A stretch of DNA of 64,000 nt, taken from Sedimentimonas flavescens. Its GTDB lineage: Bacteria > Pseudomonadota > Alphaproteobacteria > Rhodobacterales > Rhodobacteraceae. The notes beneath the pieces are model-generated. The model was not told the origin of the DNA, ran no database searches, and saw only the letters and a list, made by a program, of their open reading frames with translations. The translations under genes were made by a program, and so were the position numbers. Where the stretch lies: NCBI RefSeq assembly GCF_019264375.1, contig NZ_JAHVAI010000001.1:186001-250000 (forward strand), in the 5' to 3' direction. This document shows positions 36,707 to 46,103 of the stretch, in pieces (the stretch's first letter is position 1; the number at the start of each line of letters is the position of its first letter).

Positions 36707-38212
36707 ATGGTGGTCAAAACCTATACAGTCGCCTTCGAGGGCGTCGAAGCGCGGCTGGTCGAGGTGCAATGCGCGCTGGCGCCGGGGATGCCGGGTTTTG
36801 CCATCGTGGGCCTGCCCGACAAGGCGGTATCGGAGGCGCGCGAGCGGGTGCGCGCGGCGCTGGCCGCGCTGTCGATCGCGCTGCCGATGAAGAAGATCAC
36901 GATCAACCTCTCGCCCGCCGACCTGCCCAAGGAGGGTTCGCATTTCGACCTGCCGCTGGCGCTGGCGGTGCTGGCAGCGACCGGCATCGTGCCGCCCGAA
37001 GAGGTCGAAACCGTCGTCTCGATTGGCGAGCTGTCGCTGGACGGCCGGCTGATCGCGGTCACCGGCGCGCTGCCAGCGGCGATGACCGCCGCCGCGCAGG
37101 ATTGCGCCTTGATCTGCCCGAAGTCCTGCGGCGCCGAGGCCGCCTGGGTCGGCGCCGGGTCGGTGTTCGCGCCCTCCTCACTTGGCGAGGCGATCCGGCA
37201 TTTGACGCAGGCCTCACCTTTGCCCCCCGCCACTCCGGGCGAAGTCGCCGTGGCAACGCAGCCCCGCGACCTACGCGACGTGAAGGGACAGGAACGCGCC
37301 AAGCGCGCGCTTGAGATTGCCGCCGCCGGGCGCCATCACCTGATGATGGTCGGCCCGCCCGGCGCGGGGAAGTCGATGCTGGCGGCGCGCCTGCCGGGGA
37401 TCTTGCCGCCGCTCAGCCCCGCCGAGGCGCTGGAAACCTCGATGATCCATTCGCTTTCGGGGCTGCTGAGCGAGGGCGGCATTTCCCGCACCCGCCCCTA
37501 TCGTGAGCCGCACCATACCGCCTCGATGGCTGCGATGATCGGCGGCGGGCGCGGCGCGCGGCCGGGCGAAGTGAGCCTTGCCCATAACGGCGTCCTTTTC
37601 ATGGATGAATTCCCCGAGTTTCCCCGCGCCGTGCTGGAAACCCTGCGCCAGCCGATCGAGACGGGCGAGGTCGTCGTGGCCCGCGCCAACGCCCATATCC
37701 GCTACCCCTGCCGATTCCTGCTGGTCGCTGCCGCGAACCCCTGCCGTTGCGGCTATCTGGGCGATGCGGCGCGGGCCTGTGCCAAGGCGCCGCAATGTGG
37801 GGCCGATTATCTGGGCCGGGTGTCGGGGCCGCTCATGGACCGCTTCGATCTGCGGATCGAGGTACCGGCAGTGTCGTTCACCGATCTCGACCTGCCCTCG
37901 GCGGGCGAAAGCTCGGCCAGCGTTGCCGAGCGCGTGGCCCGCGCGCGGGCGGTGCAGGCCGCGCGCTTTGCCGATCACCCCAAGCTGCGCGTGAATGCCG
38001 AGGCCGATGGTGCGATCCTTGAGCAGATCGCCACCCCCGATGCCGAGGGGCGCGCGCTGCTGACCCGTGCGGCGGATCGCTTCGGGCTTTCGGCGCGCGC
38101 TTATCACCGGCTGTTGCGCACGGCGCGCACCATTGCCGATCTGGATGGATCGGAGGCGGTGCGCGCCCCGCACCTGGCCGAGGCGATCAGCTATCGGTTA
38201 AGCGCGGCCTGA
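36707..38212 (+). CDS. comM: YifB/ComM-family Mg-chelatase-like AAA+ ATPase
   Basis: A 501-residue hexameric helicase-like ATPase. The N-terminal Lon-like domain (1 to about 175) has PGMPGFAIVGLPDKAVSEARERV and KKITINLSPADLPKEGSHFDLPLAL. The AAA domain has Walker A GPPGAGKSMLAARL near 220, Walker B GVLFMDEFPEF near 298, and a Cys-rich zinc loop ANPCRCGYLGDAARACAKAPQCG near 345. ComM promotes branch migration during natural transformation. The stop is fused with the stop of gshB as TGATCA. Confidence 0.93.
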   Translation: MVVKTYTVAFEGVEARLVEVQCALAPGMPGFAIVGLPDKAVSEARERVRAALAALSIALPMKKITINLSPADLPKEGSHFDLPLALAVLAATGIVPPEEVETVVSIGELSLDGRLIAVTGALPAAMTAAAQDCALICPKSCGAEAAWVGAGSVFAPSSLGEAIRHLTQASPLPPATPGEVAVATQPRDLRDVKGQERAKRALEIAAAGRHHLMMVGPPGAGKSMLAARLPGILPPLSPAEALETSMIHSLSGLLSEGGISRTRPYREPHHTASMAAMIGGGRGARPGEVSLAHNGVLFMDEFPEFPRAVLETLRQPIETGEVVVARANAHIRYPCRFLLVAAANPCRCGYLGDAARACAKAPQCGADYLGRVSGPLMDRFDLRIEVPAVSFTDLDLPSAGESSASVAERVARARAVQAARFADHPKLRVNAEADGAILEQIATPDAEGRALLTRAADRFGLSARAYHRLLRTARTIADLDGSEAVRAPHLAEAISYRLSAA

Positions 38213-39154
38213 TCAGGCGCGCTTGGCCTCGATCACCTGCCAGATCTTCTCGGCGATATTAACGCCGTCGAAGCGCTCCAACTCCTGAATGCCGGTGGGC
38301 GAGGTCACGTTGATCTCGGTCAGCCATTCGCCGATCACGTCGATACCGACGAAGATCTGCCCCTTCTCGCGCAGGATCGGGCCGATGGCGGCGCAGATCT
38401 CAAGGTCGCGCTCGGTCAGGCCGACCTTCTCGGGGCGCCCGCCGACATGCATGTTTGAGCGCGTCTCGCCCTCGGCTGGCACACGGTTGATCGCGCCCAC
38501 CGGCTCGCCGTTAACAAGGATGATGCGCTTGTCGCCCTTGACCACGGCAGGCACGTATTTCTGCGCGATCAGCGGCTCACGGTTGATGCCGGTGAACAAC
38601 TCATGCAGCGAGGCCAGGTTGCGGTCGTTCGGGTCCAGCCGGAACACGCCCGCGCCGCCATTGCCGTAAAGCGGCTTGAGGATGATGTCGCCATGCCTGT
38701 GCTTAAAATCACGGATCGTTTGCAGATCGCGCGCGATCAGCGTGGGTGGCGTGAGCTCGGGGAAGTTCAGCACCAGCAGCTTTTCGGGGTAGTTGCGCAC
38801 CCAGAACGGGTCGTTCACAACCAGCGTCTTGGGGTGGATGCGTTCGAGAACATGGGTCGTGGTGATATAGCCCATGTCGAAGGGCGGGTCCTGACGCAGC
38901 CAGACCACGTCGAAGGTGGACAGATCGACCTCAGTCTCTTCGCCCAAAGTGAAGTGATCGCCCTGCACACGGCGCACGGTCAGCGGCCAGCCGCGCGCGT
39001 ACACACCGCCTTCGCGATAGGTCAGCTTGTCGGGCGTGTAGTAGAACAGCGAGTGCCCGCGCGCCTGTGCCTCTTCGGCAATGCGGAAGGTGCTGTCGGC
39101 GTTGATATTGATGGGCCCGATCGGGTCCATCTGGATTGCAACTTTCAAGGCCAT
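38213..39154 (-). CDS. gshB: Glutathione synthase
   Basis: A 313-residue ATP-grasp ligase that joins glycine to gamma-glutamylcysteine. It begins [20 protein letters not shown], the GshB signature, and has [14 protein letters not shown] (ATP loop) and [21 protein letters not shown] (metal-binding end). It is third in the rsmI-yraN-gshB unit, 59 bases after yraN. Glutathione is relevant to the GST and GFA genes elsewhere in the window. Confidence 0.96.
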   Translation of the reverse strand: MALKVAIQMDPIGPININADSTFRIAEEAQARGHSLFYYTPDKLTYREGGVYARGWPLTVRRVQGDHFTLGEETEVDLSTFDVVWLRQDPPFDMGYITTTHVLERIHPKTLVVNDPFWVRNYPEKLLVLNFPELTPPTLIARDLQTIRDFKHRHGDIILKPLYGNGGAGVFRLDPNDRNLASLHELFTGINREPLIAQKYVPAVVKGDKRIILVNGEPVGAINRVPAEGETRSNMHVGGRPEKVGLTERDLEICAAIGPILREKGQIFVGIDVIGEWLTEINVTSPTGIQELERFDGVNIAEKIWQVIEAKRA

Positions 39155-39213
39155 GTCCGCCCCCTTTCGTTGCCCCCTTGATGCCCTGAGGTTTCGCCCG
39201 ATGCAATCCGCGC

Positions 39214-39570
39214 TCAGTCCGCCTGCGCCGCATTCTCGATGACTGCGACGCGCCCCTGCGCGTCCACCAGCGCCAGATCGAAGCGGCTTTCCTCGGCCTG
39301 AATATGCCCAAGCGCCAGATATTCGTCGGCCGAGCGGAAAATCCGCGCGAGTTGGCGCGGCAGCAGATGCGTCGCCGCCACCTCATGTGTGCGCGAAAAT
39401 TTGACCTCGACAAAGGCCAGTAGCGACCCGCGCCGTGCGATCAGATCGACCTCGCCGCCGTAGCGGCCGCGCCAGCGCCGTGCGACGATCTCGAACCCGG
39501 CCGCCTCGTAGTGGCGGGCCACCTGCTCTTCGGCGGCGGCGCCCGCATGATAGGAAAGCGCGCCGCTCAT
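39214..39570 (-). CDS. yraN: YraN family (UPF0102) nuclease-fold protein
   Basis: A 118-residue restriction-endonuclease-like fold protein. It has the family pattern [23 protein letters not shown] then [20 protein letters not shown] with Glu, Asp and E-x-K in place. Function is not established. It overlaps the rsmI stop by 4 bases (ATGA). Adjacency to rsmI and to a divergent LpoA-like gene repeats the E. coli yraL-yraM-yraN neighbourhood. Confidence 0.9.
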   Translation of the reverse strand: MSGALSYHAGAAAEEQVARHYEAAGFEIVARRWRGRYGGEVDLIARRGSLLAFVEVKFSRTHEVAATHLLPRQLARIFRSADEYLALGHIQAEESRFDLALVDAQGRVAVIENAAQAD

Positions 39571-40472
39571 TCCTCCCGATCCAGCTTGAGCGCCGCCTGA
39601 TAGACATCGCGCCGCGGCAGACCGAGCGCCTCGGCAACCTCACTCGCGGCGTCTTTCACGCTCATCCGGTCAAGGCGTTCGCGCAGCGCGACTTCGATAT
39701 CCTCGGGTCCGGCCTGCGAGCCGCGCACCCGGTCCACCAGCACGACGATCTCGCCCTTCGGCGCATCGCCCGAGAACTGTTCGGCCAGATCGCCAAGGCT
39801 GTCGCGGCGGACCTCTTCGAAACGCTTGGTCAATTCGCGGCACACCGCGCCCTGCCGATCAGGGCCGAAAACCTCGACCATGTCGCGCAGCATGTCGCCG
39901 ACGCGCTTGGGCGATTCATAAAACACAAGCGTTGCGGGGATGGCTGCGAACTCCTTGAGCCACTTGCGCCGCGCGCTTCCGGTATTGGGCGGGAAACCCG
40001 CAAACAGGAAACGGTCCGAGGGCAGCCCCGACACCGTCAGCGCGGCCAGCACCGCCGAAGGCCCCGGCGCGGCAAAGACCGGATGACCGGCCTCAATTGC
40101 GGCGCGGCCAAGCTGATAGCCGGGGTCCGCGACCAGCGGCGTGCCCGCCTCCGAGGCATAGGCGACCGTCTGCCCTTCCTCGAGCGCGCGCAGGATGCGC
40201 GGGCGCACCTGCGCGCCGTTGTGATCGTGATAGGCGATCAGCGGGCGATGGTTCAGAGCGATACCATGGATCTCCATCAGATGGCGCAGGGTGCGCGTAT
40301 CCTCGGCCGCGATCACATCCGCCGAGGCCAGAATATCGAGAGCCCTCAGCGTGATGTCGCGCGCCGTTCCGATGGGCGTCGCGAGGAAATAGAGACCCGG
40401 CGCAAGCGGTTTCGCGCCACGTCCCATCGTGCCGCCCGGCGGGGTTTCGCCGGTACCGTGCAATTCGCTCAT
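39567..40472 (-). CDS. rsmI: 16S rRNA (cytidine(1402)-2'-O)-methyltransferase
   Basis: A 301-residue tetrapyrrole-methylase-fold enzyme. Motifs are GLYFLATPIGTARDITLRAL, ADVIAAEDTRTLRHL, AYASEAGTPLVADPGY and AAPGPSAVLAALTVSGLPSDRF. It methylates the 2'-hydroxyl of C1402 in the ribosomal decoding centre. First gene of the minus-strand rsmI-yraN-gshB unit, divergent from an LpoA-like lipoprotein gene, with 99 bases between the starts. Confidence 0.94.
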   Translation of the reverse strand: MSELHGTGETPPGGTMGRGAKPLAPGLYFLATPIGTARDITLRALDILASADVIAAEDTRTLRHLMEIHGIALNHRPLIAYHDHNGAQVRPRILRALEEGQTVAYASEAGTPLVADPGYQLGRAAIEAGHPVFAAPGPSAVLAALTVSGLPSDRFLFAGFPPNTGSARRKWLKEFAAIPATLVFYESPKRVGDMLRDMVEVFGPDRQGAVCRELTKRFEEVRRDSLGDLAEQFSGDAPKGEIVVLVDRVRGSQAGPEDIEVALRERLDRMSVKDAASEVAEALGLPRRDVYQAALKLDREE

Positions 40473-40571
40473 CGTCGCGCCTTTCGTATGCCGGGAAAGT
40501 TTACTTCACTTCGGGAAAAGCTTAGGGTTCGCCGGTGTTTACCCCCTGCTCCCGGATCAGAGGACGATTTC

Positions 40572-41744
40572 ATGTTCGCCATTTTACGCAATGCCCGCAA
40601 CCCTTTGCTGCGAATCGGAGTGGTGCTGTCGGCCCTTTTGCTGGCCGCGTGCCAACCGGGCGGCGGCAACACCGGACAGCGCATCGACACCTCGGCAGCG
40701 GTCCCCGTAGCACTACTGGTTCCAGGCGGATCGGGCCAGCCCGGAGATGAGACTCTGGCCCTTTCCTTGCAGCAGGCCGCGCAGCTGGCGATTGCCGACC
40801 TGCAGGGCGTCAAGATCGACCTGCGCGTCTACAACACCGGCGCGAGCCCCGCGCTGGCCGCGCAGATGGCCAACAAGGCGGTTGATGAAGGCGCCAAGAT
40901 CATCCTCGGCCCGGTTTTCGCCGAATCCGCAAACTCGGTGGGCCTTGCGGTCGCGAACCGCAACGTGAACGTGCTGTCCTTCTCGAACAACGCAGATATC
41001 GCGGGGGGGAACGTCTTCGTCCTTGGCCAGACCTTCCAGAACACGGCCAATCGGCTTGCCAGCTATGCGGCCTCGCATGGCAAGCGCCGCATCCTGATCG
41101 TGAACGACCAGACCCCGGCGGGCGAAGTCGGCGCGCGGGCGATCCAGAACGCGATCTCGCGCTCGGGGGCGACCTTTGCGGGTAAGGCCTCGTATTCGTT
41201 CTCGCAACAGGGCGTAGCTTCGGCCGTACCGGGCATCGCAAGCCGTGTGAAGGCGGGCGATGTGGACGCGCTGTTCCTGACGGCCGATACCGCTGGCGCG
41301 CTGCCGATGCTGGCGCAATTGCTGCCCGATCAGGGCGTGAGCGCACAGCAGACCACCTTCATCGGCCTGACCCGTTGGGATATTCCGAACGCGACGCTGT
41401 CGATCCCCGGCCTGCAGGGCGGCTGGTTCGCCATGCCCGATCCGGGCCCGAACCTGCAGTTCCAATCCCGTTACCAGGCGACCTACGGCTCTGCGCCGCA
41501 TCCGATCGCGGGCCTTGCCTATGACGGCGTGGCGGCCATCGGCGCGCTTGTGCGTTCGGGTCGCCCCGATGCGCTGACCCGTTCGGGCCTGACGCAGGGC
41601 GCGGGGTTTGTCGGCGTGAACGGCATCTTCCGCCTGCTGCCCGATGGCACGAACGAACGCGCGCTTTCCGTGGTCGAGATCCGCAACGGCCAGACCGTTG
41701 TGATCGAGGGCGCCCCGAGATCCTTCGGCGGCGCCGGTCTCTGA
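40572..41744 (+). CDS. Penicillin-binding protein activator (LpoA/YraM-like) lipoprotein
   Basis: A 390-residue lipoprotein with signal MFAILRNARNPLLRIGVVLSALLLAAC (lipobox LAAC, Cys27), followed by a periplasmic-binding-protein fold: VPVALLVPGGSGQPG, IILGPVFAESANSVGLAVANR and GVAAIGALVRSG. E. coli LpoA activates PBP1A from the outer membrane and has the same C-terminal domain; the N-terminal TPR half of LpoA is missing here. The divergent rsmI-yraN context supports the assignment. An amino-acid ABC-type binding protein is the alternative. The start at 40572 is set by the signal peptide. Confidence 0.85.
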   Translation: MFAILRNARNPLLRIGVVLSALLLAACQPGGGNTGQRIDTSAAVPVALLVPGGSGQPGDETLALSLQQAAQLAIADLQGVKIDLRVYNTGASPALAAQMANKAVDEGAKIILGPVFAESANSVGLAVANRNVNVLSFSNNADIAGGNVFVLGQTFQNTANRLASYAASHGKRRILIVNDQTPAGEVGARAIQNAISRSGATFAGKASYSFSQQGVASAVPGIASRVKAGDVDALFLTADTAGALPMLAQLLPDQGVSAQQTTFIGLTRWDIPNATLSIPGLQGGWFAMPDPGPNLQFQSRYQATYGSAPHPIAGLAYDGVAAIGALVRSGRPDALTRSGLTQGAGFVGVNGIFRLLPDGTNERALSVVEIRNGQTVVIEGAPRSFGGAGL

Positions 41745-41793
41745 CCCGGCGCTGTCTTCTGAACAAAGCCCCGCAGCAGGACATGGCGAACAC

Positions 41794-44556
41794 GTGAACG
41801 ATACGAACTATTTCCCCCCGGCTCCGGCCGGGGCGCCCCTGCTCCTGAACGATGCGGAGCTAGCCGATCAGCTTGATGAGACTCTGGTTGATGCACCGGA
41901 CGAACGCGCGGTGCGCGCGGCCACCGTCCAGTTCCTGCAAAAGGCCCGCACCGAGGCGACGCACTGGATCGAGGAGGATTTTGCCACTCATCCCCGGACC
42001 GCGCGCGACACCATGCGCTATTACGCGCGCATGACGGACGGGCTGGTGAACGCCATCTTGCATGTCGCGACGACCCGCCTGCACCGACTGGGCAATCCAA
42101 CCGATGCCGAAAAGCTGGCCGTGCTGGCGGTCGGGGGCTATGGCCGCGCCGAGATGGCCCCCGCCTCCGACGTCGATCTGCTGTTCCTGACGCCCTGGAA
42201 GATCACCCCCTGGGCCGAAAGCGTGATCGAGTCGATGCTCTACATGCTGTGGGATCTCAAGCTGAAGGTCGGCCACAGCTCGCGCACGATCGAGGATTGC
42301 GTCCGGCTGGGGCGCGAGGATTACACCATACGCACCGCGATGCTGGAACAGCGCTACCTCGGCGGCGACGCCGCGCTGGCAGAAGAGCTGACCGAGCGGC
42401 TGCGTGCAGATCTCTTCCGCGGCACGGGCGCCGAATTCACCGAGGCCAAGCTGGAGGAGCGCGATGCACGCCACCGCCGCCAGGGCGGCCAGCGCTACGT
42501 GCTTGAACCCAATGTGAAAGAAGGCAAGGGCGGGCTGCGCGACTTGCAGACGCTCTACTGGATCGCGAAGTATATCCACCATGTGAACCGCGCGGCGGAC
42601 CTGGTGCCGCTCGGTGTCTTCACAGCCGACGAATACCAGCATTTCCGCGACGCCGAGGATTACCTCTGGGCGGTCCGCTGCCATCTGCACATGATCGCAG
42701 GGCGCGCGGCCGACCAGCTGACCTTCGACATGCAGGTCGAGGTGGCGCGCCGCATGGGCTATTCCGACACCGCCGGGCGCCGCGCGGTCGAGGTCTTCAT
42801 GCAAGATTACTTCCGCCACGCCACCAAGGTGGGTGAAGTCACGCGCATCTTCCTGACCGCGCTCGAGGCGCAGCACGTCAAGCGCCCGCCGGTGCTCAAG
42901 CGGCTGTTCCGCCGTCGCCGCCCGCTCAAGGCGCCCTTCGTCGATGACAACGGGCGCATCAACGTGGCCGACAAGCGCGCCTTCCTGGCCGACCGGCTGA
43001 ACCTGTTGCGCGTCTTCGAAGAGGGCCTGCGCACCGGGATGCTGATTCACCCCGACGCGATGCGTATTGTCAGCGCGAACCTGCATCTGATCGACGACGA
43101 ACTGCGCGAGAACCGCGAGGCGCAGCGCATTTTCCTCGATCTGCTGCTGAAACACGGCAACCCCGAGCGCGCGCTGCGGCGGATGAACGAACTCGGCGTG
43201 CTGTCGGCCTTCATCCCCGAGTTCGAGCCGATCGTGGCGATGATGCAGTTCAACATGTACCACAGCTACACGGTGGACGAGCACACGATCCAGGTGGTCT
43301 CAACTCTTGCGCAGATCGAGCGCGAGGAGTTGATCGAAGAACTGCCGCTCTCGTCGCATATCCTCAAGGAAGGGGTGAACCGCCGCGTCCTTTACGTCGC
43401 GCTTTTGCTGCATGACATCGGCAAGGGCCGTCCCGAGGATCACTCGATCCTTGGCGCGCAGATCGCGCGCCGCGTGGCGCCGCGCCTGGGGCTGAATGCC
43501 GAGGAATGCGAGACGGTCGAATGGCTGATCCGCCACCACCTGCTGATGTCCGACGTGGCGCAAAAGCGTGACCTGTCCGACCCGCGCACGATTCGCGACT
43601 TCGCCAAGATGGTGAAGACGCGCAAGCGGCTCGACCTGCTGACGGTACTGACCGTGTGCGACATCCGCGGCGTCGGCCCGAACGTGTGGAACAACTGGAA
43701 GGCGACGCTGCTGCGCAGGCTCTACGCCGACTCGGCGCGCGCGCTTGAGCATGGGATGGAGGCCATCAATCGCGAGCAGCGCACCACTGACGCCAAGCGC
43801 GCGCTGCGCGAGGCGCTTGCCGACTGGGAGGCCAAGGAGCTGCGCACCGAGACGGCGCGCCATTACGATCCCTACTGGCAGGGCCTCTCGACCGAGACGC
43901 ATATGGCCTTCGCCACGCTGCTGCGCGAACTCGGTGACAACGAGATTCGCATCGACCTGCACCCCGACCCCGACCATGATGCGACGCGCGCGGCCTTCGC
44001 GCTGGCCGACCATCCGGGCATCTTCTCACGTCTCGCCGGGGCGCTGGCACTGGTGGGGGCGAACGTCGTGGATGCGCGCACCTATACCTCGAAGGACGGC
44101 TATGCCACGGCGGTCTTCTGGATCCAGGACTCCGAGGGGCACCCTTACGAGTCCACCCGCCTGCCGCGTCTGCGCCAGATGATCGACAAGACGCTCAAGG
44201 GCGAGGTCGTGGCGCGCGACGCGCTCAAGGATCGCGACAAGATCAAGAAGCGCGAGCGCGAATTCACCTTCCCGACCCATATCACCTTCGACAACGAAGG
44301 CTCGGATATCTACACCATCGTCGAGGTGGACACCCGCGACCGGCCTGGCCTGCTTTATGACCTGACGCGGGCGCTGGCGACCTCGAACATCTACATAGCC
44401 AGCGCAGTGATCGCGACCTATGGCGCGCAGGTGGTCGATACATTCTACGTCAAGGACATGTTCGGCCTGAAACTGCACGCCAAGGGCAAGCAGGAGGCGC
44501 TTGAAAAGCGCCTGCGCGATGCGATCGTGTCGGGCGCCAAAAGGGCCGGAAACTGA
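41794..44556 (+). CDS. glnD: [Protein-PII] uridylyltransferase / uridylyl-removing enzyme
   Basis: A 920-residue nitrogen sensor. The nucleotidyltransferase domain has LAVGGYGRAEMAPASDVDLLF near residue 108. The HD hydrolase domain has LLHDIGKGRPEDHS near 541. Two C-terminal ACT domains (about 725-800 and 835-915) bind glutamine; HPGIFSRLAGAL and RPGLLYDLTRAL mark them. It adds or removes UMP on PII proteins according to glutamine level. Start is GTG at 41794; a four-codon mini-ORF (ATG at 41783) ends by overlapping this GTG. The stop overlaps the murJ start (TGATG). Confidence 0.93.
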   Translation: MNDTNYFPPAPAGAPLLLNDAELADQLDETLVDAPDERAVRAATVQFLQKARTEATHWIEEDFATHPRTARDTMRYYARMTDGLVNAILHVATTRLHRLGNPTDAEKLAVLAVGGYGRAEMAPASDVDLLFLTPWKITPWAESVIESMLYMLWDLKLKVGHSSRTIEDCVRLGREDYTIRTAMLEQRYLGGDAALAEELTERLRADLFRGTGAEFTEAKLEERDARHRRQGGQRYVLEPNVKEGKGGLRDLQTLYWIAKYIHHVNRAADLVPLGVFTADEYQHFRDAEDYLWAVRCHLHMIAGRAADQLTFDMQVEVARRMGYSDTAGRRAVEVFMQDYFRHATKVGEVTRIFLTALEAQHVKRPPVLKRLFRRRRPLKAPFVDDNGRINVADKRAFLADRLNLLRVFEEGLRTGMLIHPDAMRIVSANLHLIDDELRENREAQRIFLDLLLKHGNPERALRRMNELGVLSAFIPEFEPIVAMMQFNMYHSYTVDEHTIQVVSTLAQIEREELIEELPLSSHILKEGVNRRVLYVALLLHDIGKGRPEDHSILGAQIARRVAPRLGLNAEECETVEWLIRHHLLMSDVAQKRDLSDPRTIRDFAKMVKTRKRLDLLTVLTVCDIRGVGPNVWNNWKATLLRRLYADSARALEHGMEAINREQRTTDAKRALREALADWEAKELRTETARHYDPYWQGLSTETHMAFATLLRELGDNEIRIDLHPDPDHDATRAAFALADHPGIFSRLAGALALVGANVVDARTYTSKDGYATAVFWIQDSEGHPYESTRLPRLRQMIDKTLKGEVVARDALKDRDKIKKREREFTFPTHITFDNEGSDIYTIVEVDTRDRPGLLYDLTRALATSNIYIASAVIATYGAQVVDTFYVKDMFGLKLHAKGKQEALEKRLRDAIVSGAKRAGN

Positions 44557-46103
44557 TGCAGCCCGTTCGCTTGGTGCGCGGTTTCCTGACGGTCGGCCTG
44601 TGGACCTTCGCAAGCCGCCTGCTGGGGTTCGCGCGCGACATGATGATGGCCGCCTATCTGGGCGCGGGCCCTGTGGCCGAGGCCTTCATGGTCGCCTTCT
44701 CGCTGCCCAACATGTTTCGCCGCTTCTTCGCCGAGGGGGCCTTCAACATGGCCTTCGTGCCGATGTTCGCCAAGCGGCTGGAGGCGGGCGACGATCCGCA
44801 GGGCTTTGCGCGCGACGCCTTCAAGGGGCTGTCTGCGGTGCTTGTGGTCTTCACCCTGATCGGAACCTTGGCGATGCCCTGGCTCGTCTGGGCGATGGCT
44901 GCGGGTTTTGCAGGCGATGCGCGCTTTGATCTGGCGGTGCTTTATGGCCAGATCGGGTTTTCCTACATCCTGTTCATCTCGCTCGTCGCGCTGCTCTCGG
45001 GTGTGTTGAACGCATTCGGTCGTTTCACCGAGGCCTCGCTGGTGCCGGTGCTGATGAACCTGATGTTCATCGCCGCGATGTGGCTGGCTTCGGTCTTCGG
45101 CTGGGACATGGGCCTGACGCTTGCCTGGACCGTGCCGCTGACCGGGATCGCGCAGTTCAGCTGGACATGGTTCTCAGCGCATCGGCTGGGCTACACGCTG
45201 CTGCCTGGCCGCCCGCGCATGACGCCCGAGCTTAAGCGCCTTTTGATCATCGCCGGGCCTGCGGTGCTAGCTGGCGGTGTCGTGCAGATCAACCTGCTGG
45301 TCGGGCGGCAGGTGGCCTCGTTCACCGAAGGGGCCGTGGCGTGGCTGAGCTATGCCGACCGGCTTTACCAGCTGCCGCTTGGGGTCGTGGGCATCGCCAT
45401 CGGCACTGTGCTGCTGCCCACCCTGTCGCGGCAGCTGCGCGCGGGCGATGATGCCGCCGGGCGCGAGAGCTTTTCGCGCGGGGCCGAGTTTGCGCTGTTT
45501 TTGACCCTGCCCGCCGCGGTCGCGCTGGTGGTGATCGCCGAGCCGCTGATCTCGGTGCTCTATGATCGCGGGGTCTGGACCGATCAGGACACCTGGGCGA
45601 CCTCGGTCGCGCTGGCGGCCTATGGGCTGGGTCTGCCCGCTTTTGTGCTGCAAAAAGTGGTCCAGCCGCTGTTCTATGCGCGCGAGGATACGCGGCGGCC
45701 GTTCTATTACGCCGTTGCCTCGATGATCGTGAACGCGGGCTTTGCCGTGGGGATGATGCCCGTGATGGGCTTCATGGCGGCGGCGCTGGCCACCACGGTT
45801 TCCGGCTGGGTGATGCTTGCCCAACTGTGGTGGGGCGCGCGCAGCATGGGTGCGGCCGCCCGACCCGATGCGCGTTTCTGGGCGCGGCTGTGGCGCATCG
45901 CGCTCGCCTCGGCGTTGATGGGGGTGGTGCTGTGGCTGGCGGCGCAGGGGCTTGCGCCGATGCTGGCCAAGGGCGGTGCGCGCTGGCTGGCCCTGGCGCT
46001 GCTCTGCGGATCGGGGATTGTCGTTTACTTCGGCGCAGGCGCGCTGCTTGGCGCCTACAGCCCTGGCGATCTCAAGCGAAACCTGCGGCGGCGGCGCGGC
46101 TGA
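44556..46103 (+). CDS. murJ: Lipid II flippase MurJ
   Basis: A 515-residue MOP-superfamily transporter with 14 predicted membrane helices. The family opening is ASRLLGFARDMMMAAYLGAG, followed by FSLPNMFRRFFAEGAFNMAFVPMF with the essential Arg residues. Later parts include LVGRQVASFTEGAVAWLSYADRLYQLPLG. It moves lipid II across the inner membrane for peptidoglycan synthesis. The ATG overlaps the glnD stop. Its stop and that of the rhomboid gene are fused as TGATCA. Confidence 0.95.
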   Translation: MQPVRLVRGFLTVGLWTFASRLLGFARDMMMAAYLGAGPVAEAFMVAFSLPNMFRRFFAEGAFNMAFVPMFAKRLEAGDDPQGFARDAFKGLSAVLVVFTLIGTLAMPWLVWAMAAGFAGDARFDLAVLYGQIGFSYILFISLVALLSGVLNAFGRFTEASLVPVLMNLMFIAAMWLASVFGWDMGLTLAWTVPLTGIAQFSWTWFSAHRLGYTLLPGRPRMTPELKRLLIIAGPAVLAGGVVQINLLVGRQVASFTEGAVAWLSYADRLYQLPLGVVGIAIGTVLLPTLSRQLRAGDDAAGRESFSRGAEFALFLTLPAAVALVVIAEPLISVLYDRGVWTDQDTWATSVALAAYGLGLPAFVLQKVVQPLFYAREDTRRPFYYAVASMIVNAGFAVGMMPVMGFMAAALATTVSGWVMLAQLWWGARSMGAAARPDARFWARLWRIALASALMGVVLWLAAQGLAPMLAKGGARWLALALLCGSGIVVYFGAGALLGAYSPGDLKRNLRRRRG

